Source: Candidatus Wolframiiraptor sp. EX4484-121 (lineage in GTDB: Archaea; Thermoproteota; Nitrososphaeria_A; Caldarchaeales; Wolframiiraptoraceae). Taken from it: a stretch of 13,004 nucleotides of DNA. The stretch covers positions 1 through 13,004 of the forward strand of contig NJEK01000008.1 of NCBI GenBank assembly GCA_002255105.1, in the 5' to 3' direction. Within the stretch, counting starts at the first letter, position 1; the number at the start of each line of letters is the position of its first letter. Position numbers and translations under genes: made by a program. The notes beneath the pieces are model-generated. The model was not told the DNA's origin. It saw only the letters and a program-made list of their open reading frames with translations, and did not search any database. Shown here in pieces: positions 1 to 6,751 of the stretch.

Positions 1-77
1 GCTTTTCGCAGCTTGCCACGTCCTTCCTCGGCGCCCGAGCCGAGGCATCCACCGGCCGGCGTCCTCAGGCTTGGGAT
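1..77 (-). rRNA. 23S rRNA, 5' end only (partial, runs off left edge)
   Basis: Read on the minus strand, the first 53 bases match the conserved start of large-subunit rRNA. GGTGGATGCC lies at 53-44, GAAGGACGTG at 26-17, and CTGCGAAAAGC at 11-1 (Escherichia coli has CTGCGATAAGC). The block between them, CTCGGCTCGGGCGCCGA, is of the archaeal kind. In E. coli about 22 nt precede GGTGGATGCC, which would put the mature 5' end near 75-80; the exact end is an estimate. Only the part that corresponds to the beginning of the 5.8S-like domain is in the window. The gene continues to the left. Any open reading frame crossing this stretch is spurious. Identification is by recognition of conserved rRNA sequence, not by alignment. 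Confidence 0.9.
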
Positions 78-187
78 TTATCGTTCGCCGTGGTCTGTGG
101 GTTCGGCCTCTGCGCGCGGTCATCGTGAGCATACGCTCCTCGCGGCATCCGGCGCCCAGCTTAAGGCTGAAGCGCCTTCATCCACCG
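78..187 (-). other. Pre-23S rRNA leader (transcribed spacer)
   Basis: Between the likely transcription start (about 186-190) and the mature 23S end, the minus strand is strikingly GC-rich, and composition drops sharply to AT-rich exactly upstream of about 190. This is what a thermophile's stable-RNA transcript looks like. A strong hairpin lies at 151-176, with arms GGCGC-TT-CAGC and GCTG-G-GCGCC and loop CTTAA. Archaeal pre-23S leaders normally supply one strand of a long processing stem with a bulge-helix-bulge motif; the other strand would be past the 3' end of 23S, outside the window, so this cannot be checked here. Confidence 0.6.
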
Positions 188-204
188 ATCTATTTTGTTT
201 GGTT

Positions 205-222
205 GCTACATATAAGCTTTAT
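205..222 (-). promoter_or_regulatory. TATA/BRE-like promoter of the 23S rRNA gene
   Basis: On the minus strand ATAAAGCTTATATG (222-209) gives a BRE-like A-rich stretch followed by the TATA element CTTATATG (216-209). About 25 nt downstream is a purine at 186-190, where the GC-rich transcript begins. The fit of spacing and composition change supports a promoter dedicated to the 23S gene. Confidence 0.55.
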
Positions 223-230
223 TATCCAGG

Positions 231-262
231 CTTTTATGCCTTCACGGCGGTTTGCTTAAAGC
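231..262 (+). promoter_or_regulatory. Possible promoter of the epimerase gene
   Basis: Two TATA-like stretches precede the ATG at 286: CTTTTATGC (231-239) and GCTTAAAG (254-261). The second is centred about 28 nt before the ATG, which would give a leaderless or nearly leaderless transcript, consistent with the lack of a Shine-Dalgarno sequence before 286. Which element is used is not clear. Confidence 0.35.
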
Positions 263-285
263 CTGGGCTTTCCATCCGGTTTTTA

Positions 286-1179
286 ATGAGGGCGCTGGTT
301 ACGGGCGGGGCGGGCTTCATCGGTGGCCATCTCGTCGAGAAGCTCGTTGAACGGGGCTGGGATGCGTTCGTATTCGATAACTTTGAGCGCGCGTCTCTGG
401 AGACCCTAAGGGCTCTGCCCCCGGAGACCGAGCTCAGGAGGGTCGATGTTAGAGACCTTGACTCCATGAGGAGGTATGCGGGTGATGTTGACGTCATCTT
501 CCATCTAGCCGCCTTAACCGACGTGGTTGAGTCTGAGGTTAAGAGAGATGAGTATTGGGGTGTGAACGTCGTTGGAACCGAGAACGTCTTGAAGCTTGCG
601 AGAGATCTTGGAGCCAAGCTCGTCTTCACGAGCAGCGCCGCGGTCTATGGAGAATTGAATGAAGCCGCTAGAGAGGATCTCAAACCCAATCCGATAAGCT
701 TCTATGGGGTGACGAAGCTTGAGGGCGAGAAGCTCTGCATAAAATATCATGAAGAGTATGGGGTCGACGTGGTCGTCCTCAGGCTGTTTAACGTCTTCGG
801 CGAGCGGGCGAGGGCTGGAGTCGTTAAGATATTCTTGGAGAGGGCGAGGGAGGGGAGGCCATTGATAATCTATGGGGATGGTGAGGCCGTTAGAGACTTC
901 ATCTACGTCGGAGATGTGGCGGATGCCTTGATCAAGGCGGCTTTAAGCGAGGAAGCATCCGGGAAAATTCTCAATATAGGTTATGGCAAGCCCATAAGGG
1001 TGAGGGAGTTGGCTGAAGCCATAGCCGGGGAGGCTGGGGTCGAGATCGTCCACGAATCTGAGAGGAGGGGGGAGATAGGGTTCAGCCTAGCCGACATCTC
1101 CTTGGCTAAGAAGCTGCTGAATTGGAGTCCCAAGATCTATTTGCTCGATTGGCTTAGAAGCTCTCTACAGCCAAGGTGA
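286..1179 (+). CDS. NAD-dependent epimerase/dehydratase (UDP-glucose 4-epimerase-like, extended SDR family)
   Basis: A 297-residue extended short-chain dehydrogenase that acts on nucleotide sugars, probably in the cytoplasm, for surface glycan or glycoprotein synthesis. The N-terminal Rossmann motif GGAGFIG is at residues 7-13 and an acidic residue ends strand 2 (FDN, 30-32). The catalytic set is complete: SSAAVYG (116-122) and Y140-G-V-T-K144. The typical GDG...RDFIYVGDVADA segment of the substrate domain follows. Length is normal to slightly short for GalE-like enzymes (about 300-330). I chose the ATG at 286 because the Rossmann strand MRALVTGG begins there; the frame is open back to 13, but that part is antisense to the 23S rRNA and its leader. 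The family covers 4-epimerases, 4,6-dehydratases and others, so the exact sugar is unknown. It is transcribed divergently from the rRNA gene. Confidence 0.9.
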   Translation: MRALVTGGAGFIGGHLVEKLVERGWDAFVFDNFERASLETLRALPPETELRRVDVRDLDSMRRYAGDVDVIFHLAALTDVVESEVKRDEYWGVNVVGTENVLKLARDLGAKLVFTSSAAVYGELNEAAREDLKPNPISFYGVTKLEGEKLCIKYHEEYGVDVVVLRLFNVFGERARAGVVKIFLERAREGRPLIIYGDGEAVRDFIYVGDVADALIKAALSEEASGKILNIGYGKPIRVRELAEAIAGEAGVEIVHESERRGEIGFSLADISLAKKLLNWSPKIYLLDWLRSSLQPR

Positions 1180-1208
1180 TCGTATTTCTCCAAGGCATCC
1201 TCAACATC

Positions 1209-1216
1209 CTTTTTTA
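1209..1216 (+). terminator. Possible T-tract terminator of the epimerase gene
   Basis: A run of six T residues (1210-1215) lies about 30 nt after the epimerase stop codon. Archaeal RNA polymerase often terminates at such T tracts without a hairpin, and no hairpin is seen here. The call rests on the T run and its position only. Confidence 0.35.
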
Positions 1217-1271
1217 TCCCCTCAAAAATTACGCTCATCTCCAGGATCCACGTTCCCCCGCAAGCATCCTA

Positions 1272-1307
1272 TCATGAAACTAGACCATCGATCTTAATAT
1301 TTCATGA
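1272..1307. repeat. Inverted repeat 1 (8-bp arms)
   Basis: The arms TCATGAAA (1272-1279) and TTTCATGA (1300-1307) are exact complements separated by 20 nt. The spacer contains a TATA-like TTAATAT (1294-1300). It is the first of four inverted repeats between the epimerase and the 2-oxoacid dehydrogenase operon. Confidence 0.6.
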
Positions 1308-1321
1308 CATTTATTGAACCC

Positions 1322-1357
1322 ATTCCCCGCATATTAAGGTCTGGGCATGCGGGGAGT
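1322..1357. repeat. Inverted repeat 2 (hairpin, 9-11 bp stem)
   Basis: TCCCCGCAT (1324-1332) pairs exactly with ATGCGGGGA (1347-1355) around a 14-nt loop. A G-U and an A-T pair can extend the stem to 1322/1357. The stem is GC-rich and should be stable at high temperature. It begins about 25 nt after the TATA-like TTAATAT at 1294-1300, so it could be the 5' end of a transcript. Confidence 0.65.
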
Positions 1358-1359
1358 CT

Positions 1360-1383
1360 GATCGATTCGTGGGAGAATCGATC
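1360..1383. repeat. Inverted repeat 3 (perfect 9-bp hairpin)
   Basis: GATCGATTC (1360-1368) and GAATCGATC (1375-1383) are perfect complements around the 6-nt loop GTGGGA. Only two bases separate it from the preceding hairpin, so the two form a tandem stem-loop pair. No function is known to me; a structured 5' leader, a small RNA or a paired protein-binding site are all possible. Confidence 0.65.
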
Positions 1384-1430
1384 TAAGAAACTACTTCCAA
1401 AAATGCATGCCGCGAATTGCTCAGGTAGAG

Positions 1431-1440
1431 GATTTAAGGT
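1431..1440 (+). promoter_or_regulatory. TATA-like element before the E1-alpha gene
   Basis: GATTTAAGGT contains TTTAAG (1433-1438), placing a start site near 1461 and leaving a leader of about 10 nt before the ATG at 1472. The predicted start falls inside the palindrome at 1455-1472. It is the closest TATA-like element to the operon; a second candidate is at 1294-1300. Confidence 0.4.
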
Positions 1441-1454
1441 TATTATCATCCTCT

Positions 1455-1472
1455 TGGCGATTATTATCGCCA
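1455..1472. promoter_or_regulatory. Perfect palindrome abutting the E1-alpha start codon (candidate operator)
   Basis: GGCGAT (1456-1461) and ATCGCC (1466-1471) are exact complements around TATT, and T1455 pairs with the A of the ATG at 1472. The site overlaps the transcription start predicted from the TATA-like element at 1433-1438. There is no Shine-Dalgarno sequence in this position. A repressor site or an mRNA hairpin that hides the start codon would both fit. Confidence 0.5.
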
Positions 1473-2524
1473 TGAATCCATCGATCGAAGTCGTTAAGGA
1501 GGTACCCGTAGATAGGTATCGCGAGCTTGGTCTAACCGATGAGAGGCTTAGATGGATGCTTAGGAAGATGCTCGAGGCTAGGAGATTTGAGGAGATGGTT
1601 GAGAGATTATTTCTGGTGGAGGGGAAGCTGATAGGGCCGGCTCACCTCTATCTCGGCGAGGAGGCGGTCGCGGCCGGAGTCATAGGAGCTCTCAGAGATG
1701 ACGATGTCATAGTCACGACCTATAGGGGCCACGGCCACGCGATCGCCAGAGGGGTTTCGATGAAGGCCTTGATGGCCGAGCTCTTCGGGAAGATCACCGG
1801 AACATGTAAGGGGTTGAGTGGGAGCATGCACTCGGCCCTAAGCGTCGAGCATAACATCCCCATGGCCACGGCGATCGTTGGAAGCGGCATACCGATAGCG
1901 TGTGGGGTGGGATTGGCCTTGAAGTATAGAAAGGAGGATAGGATAGCCGTCGTCTTCTTCGGAGATGGGGCGACGAATACCGGCGCATTCAACGAGGGGG
2001 TTAACTTAGCCGCCGTCTGGAAGCTACCGATACTATTCGTATGCGAGAACAACCAGTATGCATTATCGGTTCCACATAGAAAGTCTTTCGCGGGTGAGAG
2101 CATAGCGGCTAGAGGCGCATGCTATGGGATGAAGTCGTTCCTCGTCGAGGATGGAAATGATGTGGTAGCCGTCTACTATGCGGCCGATAAGGCGGCCGAG
2201 TATATTCGATCGGGTAATGGGCCTGCGTTCATCGAGTGTAGGACTTATAGGAAGAAGGGGCATGGGGTCTATGATACCGCTTGGTATAGGCCGAGGGAGG
2301 AGGTTGAGTTCTGGATGAAGAGGGATCCGATAGATAGATTCTTCAAGAAGCTCAAGAGCCTCGGAATAGTTTCAGAGGATGAGTTTAGGAGATGGGATGA
2401 GGAGATAGCCTTGATCCTGGAGGAGGCGGTCAAGGAGGCTGAGGAGGCCCCGGTCATGCCGTTTGACGAGATGTGGAATTACCTCTACGTTGGCGGGGAT
2501 GCGAGGTATGGGGAGTGGCGTTAG
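1472..2524 (+). CDS. 2-oxoacid dehydrogenase E1 component, alpha subunit (thiamine pyrophosphate-dependent; acetoin/branched-chain type)
   Basis: A 350-residue E1-alpha subunit. With E1-beta it decarboxylates a 2-oxoacid (or cleaves acetoin) on thiamine diphosphate and passes the acyl group to the E2 lipoyl domain. The TPP/Mg motif runs from GDG (164-166) to NN (193-194) with the usual spacing. Upstream are RGHGHAIARG (85-94) and SGSMH (116-120), both conserved in E1-alpha. YRKKGHG (259-265) carries the conserved His of the phosphorylation-loop region, but the usual GHS-x-x-D there is GHG-x-x-D, so the serine phosphorylated in eukaryotic homologues is missing. I chose ATG 1472 because homologous sequence begins shortly after; the frame is open back to 1304, but that upstream part is hydrophobic and low-complexity and covers the hairpins. 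It overlaps the beta gene by 17 nt. The substrate is not decided by sequence; the subunit resembles the acetoin dehydrogenase branch. Confidence 0.92.
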   Translation: MNPSIEVVKEVPVDRYRELGLTDERLRWMLRKMLEARRFEEMVERLFLVEGKLIGPAHLYLGEEAVAAGVIGALRDDDVIVTTYRGHGHAIARGVSMKALMAELFGKITGTCKGLSGSMHSALSVEHNIPMATAIVGSGIPIACGVGLALKYRKEDRIAVVFFGDGATNTGAFNEGVNLAAVWKLPILFVCENNQYALSVPHRKSFAGESIAARGACYGMKSFLVEDGNDVVAVYYAADKAAEYIRSGNGPAFIECRTYRKKGHGVYDTAWYRPREEVEFWMKRDPIDRFFKKLKSLGIVSEDEFRRWDEEIALILEEAVKEAEEAPVMPFDEMWNYLYVGGDARYGEWR

Positions 2525-3494
2525 GGAGATAAGCTATGCCGAGGCGCTGAACGAGGCGCTGAGAGAGGAGATGAGGAGAGATGAGAGGGTGATAGTCTTC
2601 GGAGAAGATGTAGGGGTTCTCGGGGGAGTCTACAGGGTGACCAAGGGATTATTGGAGGAGTTTGGGCCTGAGAGGGTCTTGGACACGCCGATCTCGGAGG
2701 CGGCCATAGCCGGAACCGCGATAGGGGCCGCTTTGATGGGGCTTAGACCGGTCGCCGAGATAATGTATGTCGACTTCCTAACCCTCGCAACCGACATGAT
2801 CATAACTCATGCGGCTAAAGCGAGGTTCATGAGCGGTGGACAGGTGAAGCTTCCAATGGTTATCAGAACGCAGTATAGCCTGGGGAGAGTTCATGGATGC
2901 CAGCACAGCCAATTCCTAGCAGCGTGCTTCCTCCAATCACCTGGGATAAAGGTGGTCTTGCCCGGAACCCCGAGGGATGCTAAGGGCTTATTGAAGTCGG
3001 CTATAAGGGATGATGATCCAGTCCTTTTCATCGAGTCCGGAGCCCTCTACAGGATGAAGGGGCCTGTTCCCGAGGACGAGTATCTGATACCCTTGGGTAG
3101 ATGTGATGTTAAGCGGGAGGGAGATGATGTGACGATAGTCGCCGTGGCCAGAACCGTCGTCGAGGCGTTGAAGGCGGCTGACAGATTGGCGGAGGAGGGT
3201 TTGAGCGCCGAGGTGATAGACTTGATGACCATTCAGCCCATGGATTACGACACTATCGTTAAATCCGTTATGAAGACGAATAGGCTCGTCATAGCGGATG
3301 ACAGCGTCAAAACGTGCGGTATATCGGCCGAGGTCTCGGCATATGTCAGCGAGTTCGCGTTCGACTACCTAGACGCGCCCATAATCAGGGTGAATTCTCC
3401 TCCTCTGCCGATACCATTCTCACCACAGCTTGAGAAGCAATACATGGTTGATGCCGATAAGATAGTTGACGCCGTTAAGAGGTTGGTGGGATGA
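2508..3494 (+). CDS. 2-oxoacid dehydrogenase E1 component, beta subunit
   Basis: A 328-residue transketolase-like subunit that completes the E1 heterotetramer. REISYAEALNEALREEM (6-22) is the classic E1-beta start. FGEDVG (31-36) is present. DTPISE (59-64) holds the glutamate that activates the thiamine ring. GCQHSQ (130-135) matches the active-site GPQHSQ with Cys in place of Pro, and H133 is kept. The C-terminal transketolase domain (about 200-328) ends normally. ATG 2508 fits the family start best; ATG 2499 and the frame opening at 2463 are alternatives inside the alpha gene. Length is normal (about 325-330). The overlap with E1-alpha implies translational coupling. Confidence 0.92.
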   Translation: MGSGVREISYAEALNEALREEMRRDERVIVFGEDVGVLGGVYRVTKGLLEEFGPERVLDTPISEAAIAGTAIGAALMGLRPVAEIMYVDFLTLATDMIITHAAKARFMSGGQVKLPMVIRTQYSLGRVHGCQHSQFLAACFLQSPGIKVVLPGTPRDAKGLLKSAIRDDDPVLFIESGALYRMKGPVPEDEYLIPLGRCDVKREGDDVTIVAVARTVVEALKAADRLAEEGLSAEVIDLMTIQPMDYDTIVKSVMKTNRLVIADDSVKTCGISAEVSAYVSEFAFDYLDAPIIRVNSPPLPIPFSPQLEKQYMVDADKIVDAVKRLVG

Positions 3495-3498
3495 GATT

Positions 3499-4602
3499 AT
3501 GGAGCTCAAGATGCCCAGACTCGATCCGGTGATGGAGGAGGGGAGGATAGTTGAGTGGCTGAAGGAGGAGGGTGAAGATGTGAGTAAGGGGGAGGCCATC
3601 TTAGTGGTCGAGGGCGAGAAGACGACGTTTGAGGTTGAGTCGCCGCATACGGGCAAGCTTGCCAAGATCTTGAAGAGGGCGGGTGAGATCGCCAAGGTCG
3701 GAGAAGCCATAGCGATAATAGAGGAGGCCGAGGCCCCGGCTGAGGTTAAGCCTAAGCTCAGGGTGAAGGCGAGCCCGGTCGCGAGAAGGCTCGCAAGAGA
3801 GCTGGGGATACCATTAGAGAAGGTTGAGGGGACCGGGCCGGGTGGTAGGATAACGAGGGATGATGTCCTTAAATACGCTAGAGAGCATGGGATCGCGGTT
3901 CCAGAGATCTCTCCCAAGGCGGAGGTCGTCGAGGAGGGGGTTAGGAGGGTTCCATTCGCCGGGGTTAGGAGGGCGATAGCTAGGAGGCTTAGCCCGGGAT
4001 TCCATCAAGCCCTGCCGGTCGCCCTAACCATGGAGTTCGACGCGGATAAGCTACTTGAGCATAGGAAGGTTAAGGGTAGGCCATCGTTCACGGCATACGC
4101 GGTTAAGGCCGTGGCCCTAGCCCTGAAGAAGCATCCGGAGATGAACGTAACCTTCGAGGGTGATGAGCTGATCTACCATGAGTCGGCGAATATAGCGGTT
4201 GGAGTCGATACGCCTAAGGGGTTGATGGCCCCGGTCGTTAAGGACGCTGACAAGAAGACGTTGAGGGAGCTCACCGAGCTTATCGACGGCTTCGCGGAGA
4301 TGGGTAGGAGGGGGGAGATAACCCTCGCCGAGCAATCGGGCCACAGCTTCACCGTCACAAACCTAGGAGCACTTGGAGTAACATACTTCACCCCGATAAT
4401 CAATCCACCCGACGCCGCGATCCTAGCGCTTGGAGCCATTAAGCCTCAACCATATCTAACCGAGGATGGTGAGGTGAGGTTGAAGCATGTCGGCCACCTA
4501 ACCCTGGTCTTCGACCATAGGTTGATAGATGGGGCGCCGGCCGCCAGATTCCTCCAAACCGTGAAGAGCCTTCTCGAGAATCCGGAGGGGCTTGAGCCTT
4601 GA
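3499..4602 (+). CDS. 2-oxoacid dehydrogenase E2, dihydrolipoamide acyltransferase
   Basis: A 367-residue E2 core protein that takes the acyl group from E1 on a lipoyl arm and transfers it to coenzyme A. It has one lipoyl domain (about 1-75) with the lipoylation site in EGEK, K41, where the commonest form is ETDK. A peripheral subunit-binding domain follows (about 91-125, from KASPVARRLARELG to GGRITRDDVL). The catalytic acyltransferase domain (about 143-367) has the active-site HRLIDG with H340 and D344. The linker between lipoyl and binding domains is short, and one lipoyl domain makes this a compact E2 (many are 400 or more). ATG 3499 is 4 nt past the beta stop, so the genes are coupled. 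The retained subunit-binding domain argues that an E3 (dihydrolipoamide dehydrogenase) partner exists elsewhere in the genome. Confidence 0.93.
   Translation: MELKMPRLDPVMEEGRIVEWLKEEGEDVSKGEAILVVEGEKTTFEVESPHTGKLAKILKRAGEIAKVGEAIAIIEEAEAPAEVKPKLRVKASPVARRLARELGIPLEKVEGTGPGGRITRDDVLKYAREHGIAVPEISPKAEVVEEGVRRVPFAGVRRAIARRLSPGFHQALPVALTMEFDADKLLEHRKVKGRPSFTAYAVKAVALALKKHPEMNVTFEGDELIYHESANIAVGVDTPKGLMAPVVKDADKKTLRELTELIDGFAEMGRRGEITLAEQSGHSFTVTNLGALGVTYFTPIINPPDAAILALGAIKPQPYLTEDGEVRLKHVGHLTLVFDHRLIDGAPAARFLQTVKSLLENPEGLEP
4584..4590 (+). promoter_or_regulatory. Shine-Dalgarno sequence deciding the TTG start at 4599
   Basis: GGAGGGG lies 8 nt before the TTG at 4599, inside the end of the E2 gene. 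This spacing is good and there is no ATG nearby, so it supports initiation at TTG. Confidence 0.6.
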
Positions 4603-5621
4603 AGGCGGCCTTCTCTGCCCCGGGTAGCGGCGTTGTTGAGCTTAGGGAGGTTGAGGTTCCCAAGGCCGTCGATGGCGAGTTGTTGGTGAGGATGAGGGCT
4701 TGTGGGATCTGTGGAACCGATCTTGAGAAGGTGTATGGCAAGCCCATAACCCCACCCATGCTAGGCCATGAGGTCGTCGGAGACATAGTCGATTCCAAGG
4801 CAGAGGGCTACGAGGTTGGGGAGAGGATATTCGCCCATCATCACGTCTTTTGCGGAAAATGCTACTATTGTTATCATGGAAACTATACCATGTGCCCGCT
4901 CTTTCTTAAGACGACCATAATCCCATGCGGATTCGCGGAATACTTCAAGGTTCCTAGGATAAACGTGGAGCGGGGGGCGGTCCTCAAGATACCCGATCAC
5001 GTCAGCGACGAGGAGGCGATCTTCATCGAGCCTGTTGGATGCGCGTTAAAGGGCGTTGAGAGGAGCGGTTTTAAGCCCGGGATGAGCGTCTCGATAACCG
5101 GCGTCGGCCCTATGGGGGCTATCTTCATAAAGCTCTTCAAAGCCTTCGGGGCATCCTTCATAGCCGCCGCAGATCTGGTTCCCTTCAGGATAGACTTCGC
5201 TAAGCGGATTGGAGCCGATGTCGCCCTAAATCCGAGGGAGGAGGACTTCGCTGAAACGTGTAAGAGGGAGACTGATGGGAGGGGTGTGGATATAGCCGTA
5301 TTGGCAACCCCATCCGTTAAAGCCCTGGCCACGGCCCTAAGCACCCTGAGGAAGGGCGGGGTGCTCCTGATCTTCGGGGCTCCGGAGAGGGGTGAGAAGG
5401 CGTTGCTCGACTTCTCATACATCTTCCTGAATGAGATCAGCATAGTTACCAGCTACTCAACCTCAGAGCTTGAAACAAATCTAGCCTTAAGGCTGGTATC
5501 GAGTGGCGTGGTTAGGTTCAGCGACCTGATAACCCATAGGTTTAGGCTTAGCGAGATCGATGAAGCATTCAGGGTTGCCCACGACCCCCATAAGAGCATG
5601 AAGGTTATGATAGTCGCTTAA
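4599..5621 (+). CDS. Zinc-dependent medium-chain alcohol/polyol dehydrogenase (MDR family)
   Basis: A 340-residue NAD(P)-dependent alcohol dehydrogenase. The catalytic zinc ligands are present: C38 in CGICGTD, H57-E58 in GHE, and a Glu in EPVGC near 140. The structural zinc lobe has all four cysteines, C85, C88, C91 and C99, preceded by an unusual HHH (80-82). The Rossmann motif GVGPMG follows at about 170. It starts with TTG at 4599 in a TTGA overlap with the E2 stop and a well-placed GGAGGGG, so it is part of the E1-E2 operon. The context suggests a substrate linked to the complex, such as a diol (butanediol or acetoin) or a hydroxy-acid precursor. The family includes threonine, sorbitol and butanediol dehydrogenases, and the sequence does not decide between them. 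Confidence 0.88.
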   Translation: MKAAFSAPGSGVVELREVEVPKAVDGELLVRMRACGICGTDLEKVYGKPITPPMLGHEVVGDIVDSKAEGYEVGERIFAHHHVFCGKCYYCYHGNYTMCPLFLKTTIIPCGFAEYFKVPRINVERGAVLKIPDHVSDEEAIFIEPVGCALKGVERSGFKPGMSVSITGVGPMGAIFIKLFKAFGASFIAAADLVPFRIDFAKRIGADVALNPREEDFAETCKRETDGRGVDIAVLATPSVKALATALSTLRKGGVLLIFGAPERGEKALLDFSYIFLNEISIVTSYSTSELETNLALRLVSSGVVRFSDLITHRFRLSEIDEAFRVAHDPHKSMKVMIVA

Positions 5622-5683
5622 TCTCGCCGACGTCTCCATCCTATGAAGACACGCGATGATGTTTTAGCATCTCAGAGAACTCT

Positions 5684-6721
5684 CTAGAATCTTATGGCCA
5701 CCTTAAGCTCCTTTCCCTGCCTTATCCTATTGAATATCTCGACGATCTCATCCAGCCTCGCCTCCCTAGTTATCAACTTCTTTAATGGGAGCCTCTTAGA
5801 CTCTATCATCCTCATGGCCCTTAAAACATCTTGCGGGGTTAGATGGAATGATCCCTGAATCGTCAATTCTCCATAGTGGATCATATACGTGTCGAAGGAT
5901 GCCTTGGTCCCGGATGGGCATCCGCCGAATAGGAGGACTTTTCCGCCCTTTCTAGCGAGGCTTAGACTTTGTTCCCACGTCTCGACCCTCCCAACGGCCT
6001 CTATCACCACATCCGCCCCAATCCCGTTCGTCTCCTCCCTGACCCTCTCGACCGCGTTCTCCTCCCTATTGTTTATCGTGACATCCGCTCCAAGCTTCTC
6101 AGCAAACCTTAACCTATCCGGGCTGATATCGATGACTATGGTCTTCTTGGATCCGGAGATCCGCGCAAGGAGTAGGTGCATCAACCCTATCGGCCCTGCT
6201 CCGATTATCGCCACCGTATCCCCTAGATCTATTTTTATCAGTCTCTGGCCTCTGACCACGCATGAAAATGGTTCGAGTAGCGCCGCCTCAACGGGCTCGA
6301 CATCCTCGGCCACATGATAGAGGTTGAATCTGGCTATTCTCGGAGGAACCTTAACGTATTCAGCATAAGCCCCATCGACCGTGAATCCAATTATCTGATC
6401 CATAAGCCTCTCGCATAGATTCGGCTTGCCGAGCTTGCAGTAGATGCAGTGGCCGCATGGGGCGGAGTTGACCGTCACTATCCTATCTCCGGGCTTAACC
6501 CAATCCACCCCCTCCCCGACCTCCTCAACTATTCCCGTGTATTCGTGGCCCATTATCAGCGGGGGCTTCGTGAAGGGATACCCCCTCAGATACGTCTTCA
6601 GATCGGTTCCACACGTTAAGGCCACCGAGGTCTTCACGAGGATCTCTCCAGGACCGGGCTTCGGCTTCTCAACCTCCTCAACCCTCAGATCTCTAGGACC
6701 GTAGAAGACCGCCGCCCTCAT
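5684..6721 (-). CDS. Zinc-dependent medium-chain dehydrogenase (threonine/sorbitol/butanediol dehydrogenase-like)
   Basis: A 345-residue MDR enzyme on the opposite strand to, and converging on, the previous dehydrogenase. Catalytic zinc ligands are C37 (TCGTD) and H59-E60 (GHE). The structural zinc cysteines are C89, C92, C95 and C103. The cofactor motif GAGPIG follows in the middle of the protein, and an Asp in the VIDIS segment points to NAD rather than NADP. ATG 6721 is preceded by GAGGTG at 7 nt spacing; a TTG just before it is a weaker alternative. It differs clearly from its neighbour in sequence, so this is not a recent duplication. It oxidises a secondary alcohol or polyol by family, but the substrate is unknown. 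Confidence 0.88.
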   Translation of the reverse strand: MRAAVFYGPRDLRVEEVEKPKPGPGEILVKTSVALTCGTDLKTYLRGYPFTKPPLIMGHEYTGIVEEVGEGVDWVKPGDRIVTVNSAPCGHCIYCKLGKPNLCERLMDQIIGFTVDGAYAEYVKVPPRIARFNLYHVAEDVEPVEAALLEPFSCVVRGQRLIKIDLGDTVAIIGAGPIGLMHLLLARISGSKKTIVIDISPDRLRFAEKLGADVTINNREENAVERVREETNGIGADVVIEAVGRVETWEQSLSLARKGGKVLLFGGCPSGTKASFDTYMIHYGELTIQGSFHLTPQDVLRAMRMIESKRLPLKKLITREARLDEIVEIFNRIRQGKELKVAIRF

Positions 6722-6751
6722 CAAATCACACCTCGATCATACCGTCTAGAG

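Noticed and set aside
66..125. Box C/D small RNA in the 23S leader (CGATGA ... CTGA on the minus strand)
   Set aside because: Box C has a mismatch at a conserved position and the internal D' and C' boxes are poor, so the match is no better than chance.
13..285. N-terminal extension of the epimerase reading frame by 91 residues
   Set aside because: This part is antisense to the 23S rRNA 5' end and its leader, and the Rossmann strand begins at the ATG at 286.
1304..1471. N-terminal extension of E1-alpha or a separate small gene
   Set aside because: The translated segment is not like any E1 sequence, overlaps three palindromes, and the family start fits ATG 1472.
5622..5683. Bidirectional terminator between the two dehydrogenases
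   Set aside because: Only short stems (for example GATG/CATC and AGAG/CTCT) and a four-base T run are present, too weak to call.
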